Shown piece by piece: positions 20,213 to 30,999 of a DNA stretch of 64,000 nucleotides (its first letter is position 1; the number at the start of each line of letters is the position of its first letter). The stretch lies in assembly GCA_963210315.1 (NCBI GenBank), contig OY723304.1, positions 682,001 through 746,000 on the forward strand. The letters are read 5' to 3'. This DNA is from Rhynchopus euleeides. Its lineage: Eukaryota; Euglenozoa; Diplonemea; Diplonemida; Diplonemidae. The notes beneath the pieces are model-generated. The model made no database searches. It was not told the DNA's origin and was given only the letters and a program-made list of their open reading frames with translations. The position numbers and the translations under genes were made by a program.

Positions 20213-21030
20213 AGGGGGTCCCGCTGGGTGGGTCGGTGGGGTGGTGTGGGCGTGCTGGCTGCCTCCCAGCACCTTCACCCACGACCAGTCCCTGAACCAG
20301 ACCCACGTTTCATGGGTGAAACTTGGCTCGTACACCACCAAAATGACCCCACCGTGATCCGCAAAAATTCCAAACGTTCAAATGAAAGGGGTTTTAGAAC
20401 ACCCGAGGAGGGGGTCCCGCTGGGTGGAGGTGGGTGTGGGCTGACTGCCTCCCAGCCACCTTCACCCACGACCAGCCCCTGAACCAGACCCGTGTTTCAT
20501 GGGCGACACTTGGCCCGCACACCACCAAAGTGACCCCACTGTGATCCGAACAAATTCCAAACGTTCAAAAGAACGGGGGTTTGGAACACTCGTGGAGGGG
20601 GTCCCGATGGGTGGGTAGGTGGGGGTGTGGCTGCCTCCAGCCACATTCTCTTAGGACCAGCCCCTGAACCAGAGTCACGTTCCATGGACGATGTTTGGCA
20701 CCTAGACCCACAAAATGACCCCACTACGATCCGCAAAAGTTCCACACGTTCAACAGAACGGGGTTTTGGAATACCCGTGGAGTCCCGCTGGGTGGGATGT
20801 GGGTGTGCTGTGGGCTGGCTGCCACCCAGTCACCTTCTCCCGTGACCAGTCCCTGAACCAGACCCAGGTTTGATAGGAGAAGTTTGGCACCTCGACCACT
20901 AAAATGGCCCCACTACGAGCTGCACAAATTCCAAACGTTCAACAGAGCTGGGTTTAGGAGCACCCGAAGAGGGGGTCCCACTGGGTGGGACCCCCGCTGG
21001 GTTTTGACTCCCGCTGGGTGGGACCAGCCC
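20213..21030. repeat. Satellite of about 190 bases, four to five units
   Basis: Phrases GTCCCGCTGGGTGG, CAGTCCCTGAACCAGACCCA, CAAAATGACCCCAC and ATTCCAAACGTTCAA recur in the same order at spacings of 183-196 bases. Single degenerate units of the same family occur at about 36430-36670, 50500-50600 and 53335-53435. Confidence 0.8.
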
Positions 21031-21471
21031 CTGAGCCAGACCCACATTTCGAGATGAAACCGGTTGACACCTCGACCTCCAAAATGCCCCCACTACGAGG
21101 CCGCACAGATCCGGTGACTCGGAGGCACACTGCTGCGACGCTGTTGTGGCAAGAGCCCGTAGAAGCTAAGGAGAACCTGCTGCGCTCGCCCCACAAAGCA
21201 GCCACAGGACGACAGGACCGGCCCCCCCCTCTACAAAGGGTGGTTCCATCCTTGTGGCTTCTGTGGACAGAAAATGCGACAACGGGGGTGGGGGAGTGGG
21301 GTGCGGGGTGCAGTTGGGCCGCGTCAGCAGTGCGCAGGTCGTGCTGGGGCTTGGAAATGGGGAACCTGGGAAAAGGAAAATAGGTGAAAAAAAAAAGAGG
21401 GTCCTCCCCACTAAAGAACTACGTAAGAACTACGTAAAAACTACGTAAATCGGCCCTTTCAGGGGCACCAT

Positions 21472-21615
21472 ACAAGTGGTTTTACATGTAAAATTACAAG
21501 TGAAAAATGGTTACAAGTGTTTTACATGTAAAATTACAAGTACCACATGTAAAATTACAAGTGCCACTTGTAACTTTTACAAGTGGTACTTGTAATTTTA
21601 CATGTAAATGACATG
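21472..21615. repeat. TTACATGTAA / ACAAGT palindromic block
   Basis: AAATTACAAGTG, TTACATGTAAA and their complements alternate. The right half forms a near-perfect inverted repeat centred near 21575. Confidence 0.6.
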
Positions 21616-21797
21616 TGCCACTTGTCATCTCCGCGGTTTCCTTCATACTCTACACTGTGATGGGGGGTTTTTAGGCAAGCGGAGTGGCAAGGAGGGGGGA
21701 GAAATGACCAGCAAACGGTGGGAGTGCAATGCAACAGCTGTCGAGATCGGATCGAGTGGACTGATTGTATTTTGTACCGACGACGAGTCTCATTTTT

Positions 21798-23068
21798 TCA
21801 GACTGCAGGGTGTTCGTCCGACATGTGCATATCCCTCAGTTCTTGTGAAGCAAACTCCTGCAGACACACAGGGCAGGTCGTGATGTCCAGCTCATCCTGG
21901 TGGACGTAGAGGGCGTGTTGGCTAAGTCCACTTCTGAACACCGTTTTCTCACAAGGGGCAAGACACTCGACATTCACACTGCGCCCTCGGCCGGTGCTGT
22001 CCGTCGTAGTGGGCGTAGAGCCCGTAAACCCGCGCGAAGCTCTTGTCAGGGCAAACAACGCAGCTATACTCTTCTGTGGCGGATGTCTCGTCGCCATCAT
22101 CATCATCATCATCACCAGCCTCGCCGCTATTGCCGTCACTCGCAAGGTTGCCGCCATCACCAGCCTCCTCCCCGTCGGTGGTCCCTTGTGCAGGGGGCGT
22201 CACCTCCGTCACCTCCCAGGGTTCTTCGTCACAGATGCAAACCAGGAAAACATCGCCGTTGTTGCCGGGTTCTGCCTGAAATGTTTGTCCGTGACCATCT
22301 CTGCGGCGCACATGTGACCCGAGGCCAAGTTTGTCCAAGCGGACCACCAATTGACGAGCAGCCTTGAGCCACGTATCATTGTGAGTGATCACACACCTGC
22401 ACAGGCGCATGGAATCGTAAGATATTTGGGGCCGCTCGCCGATGGTAGGAGTCAGTGGAGGCACTTTGCGCACGGTATTTTCATCCGTCAAGTGTTTCTG
22501 TTTCAGTTCATAGATCTGCAGATCACGCTCCATCGTCTGCGGGGATCCCCCACGTGTCCACCTCTTGCGCTCACCGTTGCCCTGTTCGAAGAGCTCGTCG
22601 GAGACGGTGACCCTGTGCGCATCCTGCTCATCAAACCAGTGTTCGAGAGAATGAGCATATACCGAGCGAGTGATCCCGGGATTTGCCCACTCCAACAAGA
22701 AAATCAGCACATGATAGCTGATCACAGCGAATAGAAACTCTTTGCGGCAGGAACCTGTTGAGAAGTATCGCACTGGGATGTCTTGGTAGCGGAAGAAGAT
22801 CAGTGATTGCATTGCGAGTCCTTCGCCGCAGGTGCGTTGCGTAGCCCTCTATCTTGAGGGTGGCGGTCTGGGCCCTTTTTAGCTCTTGTATAAGGAGTAC
22901 GTCGTAGTGATTTTTAGATACGTGGTGTTCGAACTCTGCCCTGCGCGCCCCCTCCAAGCCGTTGGCATTCCAGGAGAGGACACGCAGCGTGGTTGGGGGC
23001 CCGGGGTTTCGCTCCACATCTCCGGCACACAAAAGAAGGCGTTGTCGGGTGGATGTGTGGTGGAGCAA
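21798..23068 (-). pseudogene. Remnant of non-LTR ORF2: 2A peptide, endonuclease start, zinc fingers
   Basis: At 23029-22997 the frame reads CAGDVERNPGP, matching the DxExNPGP ribosome-skipping signature. Directly after comes LRVLSWNANGLEG, then YDVLLIQELKR, the opening motifs of an exonuclease-endonuclease-phosphatase domain (Asn of WNxNG, Glu of QE). The frame then drifts: two frames are open over 22631-22820, with no later endonuclease motif (no SDH). The continuing frame ends with a zinc-finger-like CVVCPDKSFARVYGLYAHYD. After a shift near 21970 come CLAPCEKTVFRSGLSQHALY and CPVCLQEFASQELRDMHMSD. No RT motif is present. No ATG precedes the 2A in frame; the first listed codon is TTG. Confidence 0.65.
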
Positions 23069-23124
23069 GTGTTGGGGGTGGGGGGGTGTGTAAGTGGGGG
23101 TGGGGGTGCGGTGTCCCGTCCCCT

Positions 23125-24429
23125 TTATATCTCCACCCCTTTTGCCCGCGTTGCATCCTTTCCCCTCCCTCGGCCCTTTGGGGACTTTCCACCGTAGGGG
23201 CTGGTCTGTGCGGATGTAGCGAGGGAATCCAGTTGGGTCCGTCGTCCCAAGGAGGCGATGTGTCTCGACGCCACGTCGACAGCTGGGGGCGGGGGGGGGT
23301 TCCCCACCCTTGGGGAGCCCGCGTAGACCCCTGCTTCGCGTGGCGACGGGGCGTCGTCGTCTTCATCGACAGCAGAGCAGGAGGAGGAGTCATCCTTTGC
23401 CGGGGCTCCCGAGGGCGGCGAGCCGCTCGTGAGCCGCTTGGCAGGCTTTCTCCTCCTCTTTCTCCGCTGCTCTGCGTCCTCCAGCCATTCCTCCACCTTT
23501 TTGCGCCAATCGTCCAGGTACTTCTGCTTGGCTGCCTCCTCCGCTTCACGGTGGAGTCCCCTGGCGATCTCTTGGGCCTGAGAGGCACGCACCTCGTCAT
23601 CCCTCTTGTGCAGCTCTGCTACCTGCTTACGCAGCGCGGCAGCCTCGGCCTCTAGCTTGTGCTGCTTCGCGTCCTGCTGGGTTTGCCAGACCCGCACCTC
23701 CTCTCTCCACTCCCGCAGCGCTGCCACCTCCTCCCTGCTGGCTGTCAAAGCGCTGTGTAGTGCCGCGATATCCCCGCAGGTTTGCGGCTGTGGGTCGAGA
23801 TCCATGGTGTTGGTGTTCGCGGGGGTGGGAGGTTGCAGCCGTGCGAGGTGGGTGGTCGCCTCTTTCAGCTGGCGTGTGCGGGACTTCTGCCACGCGAGCT
23901 TCGCCTGCTCCCACACCGCATCGCCCCTGCGCTTCCCCCCATGCCTCTGCACCATCTCCGTTTTGGAGTATGTGGCGCGGGTGGTGGGCTGCTCGCGGGG
24001 GTCGCGGAGCTTCGGGGGGAGCTGCAGGGCGGTGAGGGTGGCGACCCGCTGCTTCGCTCTTTCCAATTCTTGCTTTTCACGTTCCTTCTCCCTTGCCGCC
24101 CGCTCCTCGGCGACCTGCCTCTCCTTCTCTGCCCTCTCCTCTGCCACATCGACGATGGTGGCGGTGGCATCCCCTGCCCTGAGGAGGGTGTGGGGCGGCT
24201 TCCTCTCCGCAAGAATGCGGGCGGTTCCGCGGTCCACACTCGCAACCGTCGCCGTCTGCCACCCCAGCTGTTCGATGATGGTGGTGTAGGCCCTGGCGGT
24301 GCGCGCACCCTCAAGCCGGATGCGATACTCCCGGCATTCCGGGAGGTTTACCACAAACGGTGGTGGGCCGGCCGGTTGGCTGTCGGCAGAGCCGACACCC
24401 AGGGGAACCGCGGGGAGGTCGGCCGACAT
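23125..24429 (-). CDS. Non-LTR retrotransposon ORF1 (coiled coil)
   Basis: 434 residues from the ATG at 24429 (MSADLPAVPLG). A globular-looking N-terminus of about 90 residues is followed by a heptad-rich Glu/Arg/Lys helix (EERAEKERQVAEERAAREKE), a Pro-containing break, a second coiled coil (ALREWREEVRVWQTQQDAKQ), a basic patch (RRKRRRKPAKRL), and a Ser/Asp/Pro tail. It ends DATRAKGVEI, 57 bases before the listed start of the 2A-bearing frame. I assign it to ORF1 by position, orientation and the coiled-coil/basic layout of such proteins. The frame is uninterrupted, in contrast to ORF2. Confidence 0.6.
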   Translation of the reverse strand: MSADLPAVPLGVGSADSQPAGPPPFVVNLPECREYRIRLEGARTARAYTTIIEQLGWQTATVASVDRGTARILAERKPPHTLLRAGDATATIVDVAEERAEKERQVAEERAAREKEREKQELERAKQRVATLTALQLPPKLRDPREQPTTRATYSKTEMVQRHGGKRRGDAVWEQAKLAWQKSRTRQLKEATTHLARLQPPTPANTNTMDLDPQPQTCGDIAALHSALTASREEVAALREWREEVRVWQTQQDAKQHKLEAEAAALRKQVAELHKRDDEVRASQAQEIARGLHREAEEAAKQKYLDDWRKKVEEWLEDAEQRRKRRRKPAKRLTSGSPPSGAPAKDDSSSCSAVDEDDDAPSPREAGVYAGSPRVGNPPPPPAVDVASRHIASLGRRTQLDSLATSAQTSPYGGKSPKGRGRGKDATRAKGVEI

Positions 24430-24478
24430 TGTGTGTGGTCAATGAAGTACAGAAACTGTAGCTTAAGAAATCGTTGGT

Positions 24479-25344
24479 CCGGTGGGTGTCAGGCGCTATG
24501 TAGGTGGCATTAGCCAGGTCTTCGATGTGTTCTGGCTTGTATATATACCTCCCTGCCTGCGGCACAGGCACTGCCTTTGTCCCCCACACCAGCCACAGAG
24601 AGCGTATTGTACTCGGTCCACGGTTGCTGATTCATTGTGATGCGTTGTATCCTCGAGTGAACGTCACACACTAGTGGCACCACCACCCGCCATCCGAGAG
24701 CTGTATTGACTTTGCGCGCTTCCGTTGTATTCACCTCGCCACGCATATTGCACCGTTCAGTACCAGTGCTCTTGGGCCAGGCAAAGTAGACCGCAGCAAC
24801 TACCAATTCTGGCACAATGGGTACCACGACAGCGCACTTCATGTGTTCCCGGAATGTACAGCTCGTGTTGCAACAGTCGTTGTCAACACATCCCGGTTGT
24901 GGAGCACTGCTGCACAGGAATCACACGACCATCTGGACTGTTCCGTACCTACAGGCAGCCTCCCGGTGCATGGTGGCAGGGAGGTATATATACAAGCCAG
25001 AACACATCGAAGACCTGGCTAATGCCACCTACATAGCGCCTGACACCCACCGGATGACGTGGTTGGCAAGCAACATGCATTGCAACCCTCAGATGTGGTG
25101 TGTTGGGGCATTTTCTTTTCCAACCTCCCACACAGTGGCACTGTACGGTACCAAACGGTGGCACAAAATTTAGGTATCCCAATTCGGGCACCTGAGGTGC
25201 CCGGAATGGTGGAAAAGTGGGGTTCGATGGGTTTCCGGACCGATCTGGGGGGGTTTGGAGGGTTTACGGGGGCTTTGGGGCCTCTGCGCCGGTTTTTTGA
25301 AAAATCGTGTTTGTCCACGTAAAAGGGTGGCATTTGACCCCCCC
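24479..25344. mobile_element. G-run element E1 (left end truncated)
   Basis: Inverted copy of E2 (25383-26530). It has an inner 575-base core bounded by inverted ends of about 78 bases (GTGTCAGGCGCTATGTAGGT and complement), then the outer arm ending TTTGACCCCCCC before TA. The matching left outer arm is missing, replaced by the 5' edge of the non-LTR element. No protein is conserved between the frames. A TATATATAC box occurs in each end. Confidence 0.7.
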
Positions 25345-25382
25345 TAGGGGGGGGGGGGGTGTGGGGGGGGGGGGGGGGGGTA

Positions 25383-26530
25383 GGGGGGGTCAAATGCCAC
25401 CCTTTTACGTGGACAAACACGATTTTTCAAAAAAACCGGCGCAGAGGCCCCAAAGCCCCCGTAAACCCTCCAAACCCCCCCAGATCGGTCCGGAAACCCA
25501 TCGAACCCCACTTTTCCACCATTCCGGGCACCTCAGGTGCCCGAATTGGGGTACCTAAATTTTGTGCCACCGTTTGGTACCGTACAGTGCCACTGTGTGG
25601 GAGGTTGGAAAAGAAAATGCCCCAACACACCACATCTGAGGGTTGCAATGCATGTTGCTTGCCAACCACGTCATCCGGTGGGTGTCAGGCGCTATGTAGG
25701 TGGCATTAGCCAGGTCTTCGATGTGTTCTGGCTTGTATATATACCTCCCTGCCACCATGCACCGGGAGGCTGCCTGTAGGTACGGAACAGTCCAGATGGT
25801 CGTGTGATTCCTGTGCAGCAGTGCTCCACAACCGGGATGTGTTGACAACGACTGTTGCAACACGAGCTGTACATTCCGGGAACACATGAAGTGCGCTGTC
25901 GTGGTACCCATTGTGCCAGAATTGGTAGTTGCTGCGGTCTACTTTGCCTGGCCCAAGAGCACTGGTACTGAACGGTGCAATATGCGTGGCGAGGTGAATA
26001 CAACGGAAGCGCGCAAAGTCAATACAGCTCTCGGATGGCGGGTGGTGGTGCCACTAGTGTGTGACGTTCACTCGAGGATACAACGCATCACAATGAATCA
26101 GCAACCGTGGACCGAGTACAATACGCTCTCTGTGGCTGGTGTGGGGGACAAAGGCAGTGCCTGTGCCGCAGGCAGGGAGGTATATATACAAGCCAGAACA
26201 CATCGAAGACCTGGCTAATGCCACCTACATAGCGCCTGACACCCACCGGATGACGTGGTTGGCAAGCAACATGCATTGCAACCCTCAGATGTGGTGTGTT
26301 GGGGCATTTTCTTTTCCAACCTCCCACACAGTGGCACTGTACGGTACCAAACGGTGGCACAAAATTTAGGTACCCCAATTCGGGCACCTGAGGTGCCCGG
26401 AATGGTGGAAAAGTGGGGTTCGATGGGTTTCCGGACCGATCTGGGGGGGTTTGGAGGGTTTACGGGGGCTTTGGGGCCTCTGCGCCGGTTTTTTGAAAAA
26501 TCGTGTTTGTCACCCCCATTTGACCCCCCC
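25383..26530. mobile_element. G-run element E2 (complete, 1.15 kb)
   Basis: Begins GGGGGGGTCAAATGCCACC after TA (25381-25382) and ends TTTGACCCCCCC before TA (26531-26532). The inverted ends are long (about 290 bases plus 78 more of the inner core). The outer arms contain CGGGCACCTGAGGTGCCCG, itself a palindrome. E1 and E2 face each other across a spacer of 34 bases that is almost pure G, forming a palindrome of about 1.77 kb (24479-26251) with very few mismatches. Confidence 0.75.
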
Positions 26531-26567
26531 TAGGCATAGTGCCCCAAACATATGTTTTGGGCCAGAA

Positions 26568-28597
26568 TCATACATTGGGCGTTATTCCGTTACCAGTAAC
26601 GGTAATAACGTTATTTTTGCGTTATTTTTTGACCCCAAAAAAGGCAGCATTTCCCGGTGAATCTGACCCGAAACTCGGGTCCCTACCCCCCCTAAAAGAA
26701 TTTTCTTGGGTAAAATATCACTCCAGGGGGCCACTCCGTGATGTCAAAAAATTGGAAAACGTTTTCTCCTAAAATAACGCGTTATTTTTCCGTTATTTTC
26801 ATGAAAACTTGCGTTATTCGGACAATTTTGCGGGCGGATGGTGTAGTTTTTGGTGGAGATGGCTCCAGAATACCCCCCTGGGACCATTTTTTGGATAATA
26901 ACGCACGGACATGTCGAGTTTCGTGAAAAAATCATGTTTTTTGGCTTTTTCAAGGCAAATACTGCAGAAACCCCTGCAACCTTGCAGCATCCAATGTTCC
27001 TGGAGTGAAATTTGGAGTGAAAATCACTCCAAAATCACTCAGTGTGGACGCAGAAGTGAATCCTTCAGGAATACACCCGCACACCTCACATTGGCGGTGT
27101 ATAAACCACCTGATATTTTTACTCGTTACGAGCGACGAAGTAGCGCGAAGTAGCGACGTGCCCATTTTTTCCCGGTCCGTTCTAAAATAGTTACGTTCCA
27201 AAAGTCCGTTACTGGTGCTGTCAAAGACGCTTCGCACAATATACGCACGAACTACCCAAAGTACGCTCGGGCTACGCACGAAGTACGCAGGAACTACGCA
27301 ATTTGAACTTTCTTGCACCCCCCAGTCATTATTTGCACGCACTCCAGGTCCCATATTTGCACCAGTGCAAATATGAGACCTGGAGTGCAAATATGAGGAA
27401 TTTCCGAGTTCGTCGTGATGTGCAAAACATGACTGGGTTGTGCAAGAAACCATCATCTGCACCCCGTATCGGCCTCAATTGCACCCTCGTGCAGGTAAAA
27501 AAAGGCCTCGGGCCTCCGGCCCTCGGACCGTTTTTTAATTACGCACACGACCTTCGCGCGGAAAGTGTCATTCAGCCCTGCCAAACGTGCTCTACACACC
27601 ACCCCCTTCATCAGGCAAGTGGGTTTGTAAGGGTGTGTGGAAGCGTCAACGCTCGGGTGCAGGAAATTTACATTTTGGTCGCAAATGGCGTTACACATGC
27701 ACTATGCACAACGTGTGCACGATTTCGGCAGAACTACGCACAACCAACGCAATTTGGACCTTTCAACAACACCATTCACGGTACTTCGATTTTGGGTGGG
27801 AAAGATGGGGCAAGGAAGTGGCAAAAACTGCGAAGAAGGTCGAAAATTTTCACATTTTCATCAGAAACCATATTCAACGGATTCCAATTTTCGGGTGAAA
27901 TCAAGCAGGTTGGCACAATGGCTCATGTTCACCCAAAAATGCACCTACCAAACCTCTTTTGCTTGATTTTTGGGACGGCATGGGTGATCCAGAGGCCAAA
28001 AATCACGATTTTTTCACCAATTCCTTCGACAACGGACAGTTCCAGACCACAAGGACCACATTTTGGGGTCAGAATTTTCTCGGTCAAAAAATTCGAAAAA
28101 TCTGAAATCTCTCGGAATTTTGAGCATTTTTTGAGATTGGCATGCCCATTTTAGACCCTTTGCGTGGCTCTAAACCCAAAAATTTGCTCGAAAATGGCCT
28201 CAAATAGCCTAAAACAGCCCATTCTGGCCACCCCGAAAAAAAAATTCGAAAAGGGTCCCCCTATAGAAGTTGCCCAAAAATACCGAAAATAACGCGGTAT
28301 TACCGGTAATAACGGTAATAACGTTACCGATAACGTTATTACCGTTACTGATAACGGTATTACCGTTACCGATAACGGTAATAACGGTAATAACGTTACC
28401 GATAACGTTATTACCGTTCCTGATAACGGTAATAACGGTATTACCGTTATCGATAACGGTATAACGCGGAAAAATAACGTTACCGATTTTCGGATAACGT
28501 TATTCGGCCGTTCTGGAACGTTATTAACGGTAAGTTATTTTACCGAAAAAATAACGGTATTACCGTTACTGGTAACGCAATAACGCCCGATGTATGA
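26568..28597. mobile_element. 2.03 kb element with about 40-base inverted ends
   Basis: TCATACATTGGGCGTTATTC with CGTTACCAGTAACGG on the left is mirrored by CCGTTACTGGTAACGCAATA with ACGCCCGATGTATGA on the right (two mismatches). GAA flanks each end. The interior has ATTTGCAC/GTGCAAAT and CTACGCA/TACGCAC motifs. A 283-codon frame (27303-28154, plus) begins with TTG, not ATG, and has no domain I recognise. Confidence 0.65.
28280..28590. repeat. GGTAATAAC / GTTACCGATAAC repeat field
   Basis: About 300 bases made almost entirely of GTTACCGATAACG, GGTAATAAC and their complements. It forms the expanded subterminal part of the 2.03 kb element, and a much shorter counterpart lies at 26580-26620. 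Confidence 0.8.
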
Positions 28598-28700
28598 GAA
28601 TATTCCAGAATATTTTTTTATGTTTGCAACTTTCAAAAAATATTTTCAAAAATATTTTTGCCAAAAAATATTTTAAAATATTTTTTCTATTTTTTTTTTT

Positions 28701-28820
28701 CGCGTATCCGTCAGGTGGACCACCGGGTGGGGAGAGATCCGGTGTGAGGCACTTGGGTCCGTCCAGGTGGGCAGGGGGAACCTGGGGGCGGGGGGCCTCA
28801 AAACCCGTCTACCAGTGCCG
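28701..28820. repeat. Dispersed repeat fragment
   Basis: CGCGTATCCGTCAGGTGGAC followed by CACCGGGTGGGGAGAGAT recurs at about 30880-30918. The adjoining GGGAACCTGGGGGCGGGG with CCTCAAA recurs near 58128. Confidence 0.6.
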
Positions 28821-29084
28821 CTTCTAATCTCGTCGGTCTTGTCCCAACCACCACCAGCCAGCCCAGAACGCCCTGACGCTGCGACCTCGTCGATTTTTCC
28901 GTTTCGCCCATCCGCCCAACTCCGCCAACCCAACCAGCCCTACCCTTTCTCCCAGTCAGGGCGGTACTCACACGAGCGGCAAAGCGCTGGGGGAGGGGGG
29001 GGGGGGGACTATTTTCAGCAAAAAATGGATTTTTTGCTGAAAAAAATTTCCGGCCAATTTTATGGCCGGAAGTGGGCCCACCCA

Positions 29085-30425
29085 CGACGGGAGGAAAAAA
29101 GAGTGAACGGGCAGCATGCCGTTCCTCTTTTTTTTGTAGGAGAGGGGGCCCGGTGCCTGCGCGCGTCCTGTCGTACTGTGGCTGCTTGGTGGGGCTAGCG
29201 CAGCAGGTTCTACTTTTGCTTCTACGGGTTCCTCTTTTTCCCCCCGTGAGGGTGGGCCCCCCCCTGCCAGGCAAGGTGAAAAAATGAAGAAACGGGCAGC
29301 ATGCCGTTCTACATTTTTCCTTGCAAGGCAGGGAGGGCGCCCCCCATGCCAGACAGCAGCCACCCCTGGAGGGGCAACAACTGACGGGCATGGGGGAACG
29401 AGGTGGGTCTGGACCCGACACCGCCACCACACGCGCAGTGCACCTTTCGGATACACTGTCGTGAGTGGGGTGTGGGCAGTTCCCCTATCCTGTGAGCTCC
29501 TTTCGGACGAAGAGGTGCAGCGGTTATCTGCAACCTTCGTCCTGGACTTGCCTCGGGGGGAACGCCACGGTTTACCGCGGGTCCCGACGAGGGCACTCAG
29601 GCAGGATCTTCACGCCACCCCGCACCGAGGTCCCTTCTCAAGCGGCGTGTCTCCCAGGTTCATGGCGGCGTCATCAGGTCAGGCTTTGTAGTCTCTACAC
29701 CATCAGTAGTAAGGGAAATCCTAAAACCATACATGGAATCCACCTTTTGGGCCGCTGGTGTACGAGGCTTGTTCCTCCAATTGAATCATGTTTGCTGTGT
29801 CAGGCAATATCAATACAGCCGCTGAAAGAAGTCGAGGTGTTGTGGATCTGCTGCTCACAGGAAGGATTCAGGGTGGATCACAAGACTGACTACCCTCTTT
29901 CCTTTGTCAAGTACCCTGTAAAACATCAGAACACCAAGTATCTTTCAACACTACATGTTCAAGAGTGGAATCAGTGGAATCGGAAGGGGTCACACCCGAC
30001 CACACGGACACAGTTCCCGCGACTAATAAATGCCGAGAGTTCCGGTGTCCGACCACCTGGTATTACTTGGCTCCATCCACCCAGTCATTACGAGGGGGCG
30101 TCCCTTGAAGCCAGTTCCGCAGAACTCAGACCCCCCTTAAAACCAATGTCCTGTGTAGATAACTACTTAGCCTGCCTGATGACGACACCAATTCGCTGGG
30201 AGAGACGCCGCGGTCCAGGACCCCAATGGGGATGACGTGGCATTGTTTGACCGAATCGGTTGTGTAAGTGTGTAGCCCCCTCCGCCCTCTGTCCCTCCCC
30301 CCAGGGTGGTGTGTGGAGGCGAGAAGCGCAAGCATGCACAGCAAAAAAGTGCGGAGCCCTGCAATCAAGACAACAAGCGATGGGATGGGGCACATGACCT
30401 TGCACGGGGGTGGGGGGCAGAAGAA
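29085..30425. repeat. 1.3 kb duplicated unit, copy 1
   Basis: Nearly identical to 53585-54875 in the same orientation, with only a handful of differences in the central kilobase. The left end carries the CGGGCAGCATGCCGTTC motif twice. Similarity fades after about 30305 and ends near 30425 (GATGGGATGGGGCACATGAC). Confidence 0.85.
29465..30235 (+). other. 256-codon frame kept open in both copies of the 1.3 kb repeat
   Basis: The same frame is open at 53853-54623 with four amino-acid differences. No domain recognised. Other frames show protein-like runs (LSDEEVQRLSATFVLDLPRG, then VREILKPYMESTFWAAGVRG) separated by a shift. The repeat may therefore derive from a real gene whose true frame is different, and the 256-codon frame may be chance. 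Copy similarity is too high for openness alone to prove selection. The first codon at 29465 is GTG, so a real start would lie elsewhere. Confidence 0.25.
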
Positions 30426-30546
30426 ACCAGACAAATGATTTGACCAACTGAATCGTGCTAGCTAAACTCCAGAAAGAAGTGTCTTTTTTTCGTTGAACGC
30501 AGCCAAATGAAGAGCGTAACCTGTTTTTTGGCGCACAAAGTGCTAG

Positions 30547-30705
30547 CACGAACATGATGATGTTGGTCTTCTGGTTATGTCTAGTTTATTAGACTTACCT
30601 AGGGTACCCCGAGAGAATGTCACCCTCGGCCTCCGCTTGGGGGGTGACATTCTCACGAACATGATGATGTTGCTCTTCTGCTTATGTCTAATTTATTCGA
30701 CTTAA
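30547..30705. repeat. 52-base direct repeat around a hairpin
   Basis: ACGAACATGATGATGTTG with TTCTG and TTATGTCTA occurs at 30551 and 30657. Between them, GAGAATGTCACCC and GGGTGACATTCTC pair as a stem. Confidence 0.6.
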
Positions 30706-30999
30706 CGTGTATGCAAGCAGGCTGGGGTTTCGGGCAGAAAAATGGCGAACATTGTCTGGAAACCCCGAAAAACCACCCAGAAATGGCCAGAACCCGGTTT
30801 TTGGTCCCATTTTCCACCCAGGAACACGTTTTTGGGCCTCTGTGAAAAATCGATATTTTTTTTTTGGCCATTTTCCGCGTATCCGTCAGGTGGACCACCG
30901 GGTGGGGAGAGATATTTTTGGGATTTTTCGCGATTTTCGCCAACTACTCGCCAAGCCAAAAAATCGATTTTTGGCTGGGAAATGCAACAAATCAACGAA

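Larger units (their letters stand above)
19229..21471. mobile_element. 2.24 kb element with 15-base inverted ends and internal satellites
   Basis: ATGGTGCCCCTGAAA at 19229 is mirrored by TTTCAGGGGCACCAT ending at 21471, and ACA flanks both sides. Inside each end lies a short tandem array of ACTACGTAAGA units (19254-19298 and 21418-21452), in direct rather than inverted orientation. The interior holds a degenerate pair of about 230-base direct repeats (19310-19790, sharing CACCCCCAACCCCAGCG), a nested 345-base MITE, and the satellite of about 190 bases. No coding sequence recognised. Confidence 0.55.
21798..24478 (-). mobile_element. Internally deleted non-LTR retrotransposon with 2A-like peptide
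   Basis: Read right to left: an ORF1 coiled-coil protein, a 2A-like peptide, the start of an apurinic-type endonuclease domain, then C-terminal C2H2 zinc fingers. No reverse transcriptase lies between them. The combination of an N-terminal 2A, an endonuclease and C-terminal zinc fingers recalls the ingi/L1Tc group of trypanosomatids, though 2A peptides also occur in other non-LTR clades. The RT and RNase H regions appear deleted. The 5' end abuts the truncated element at 24479. Confidence 0.65.

Noticed and set aside
24510-26218. Mirror-image 80-118 codon frames on both strands
   Set aside because: They exist only because the region is a palindrome. None has domain features and the first codons do not agree with a gene structure.
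27303-28154. 283-codon plus-strand frame as a transposase
   Set aside because: It starts with TTG, has no catalytic motif, and includes low-complexity A/T-rich and repeat-derived parts.
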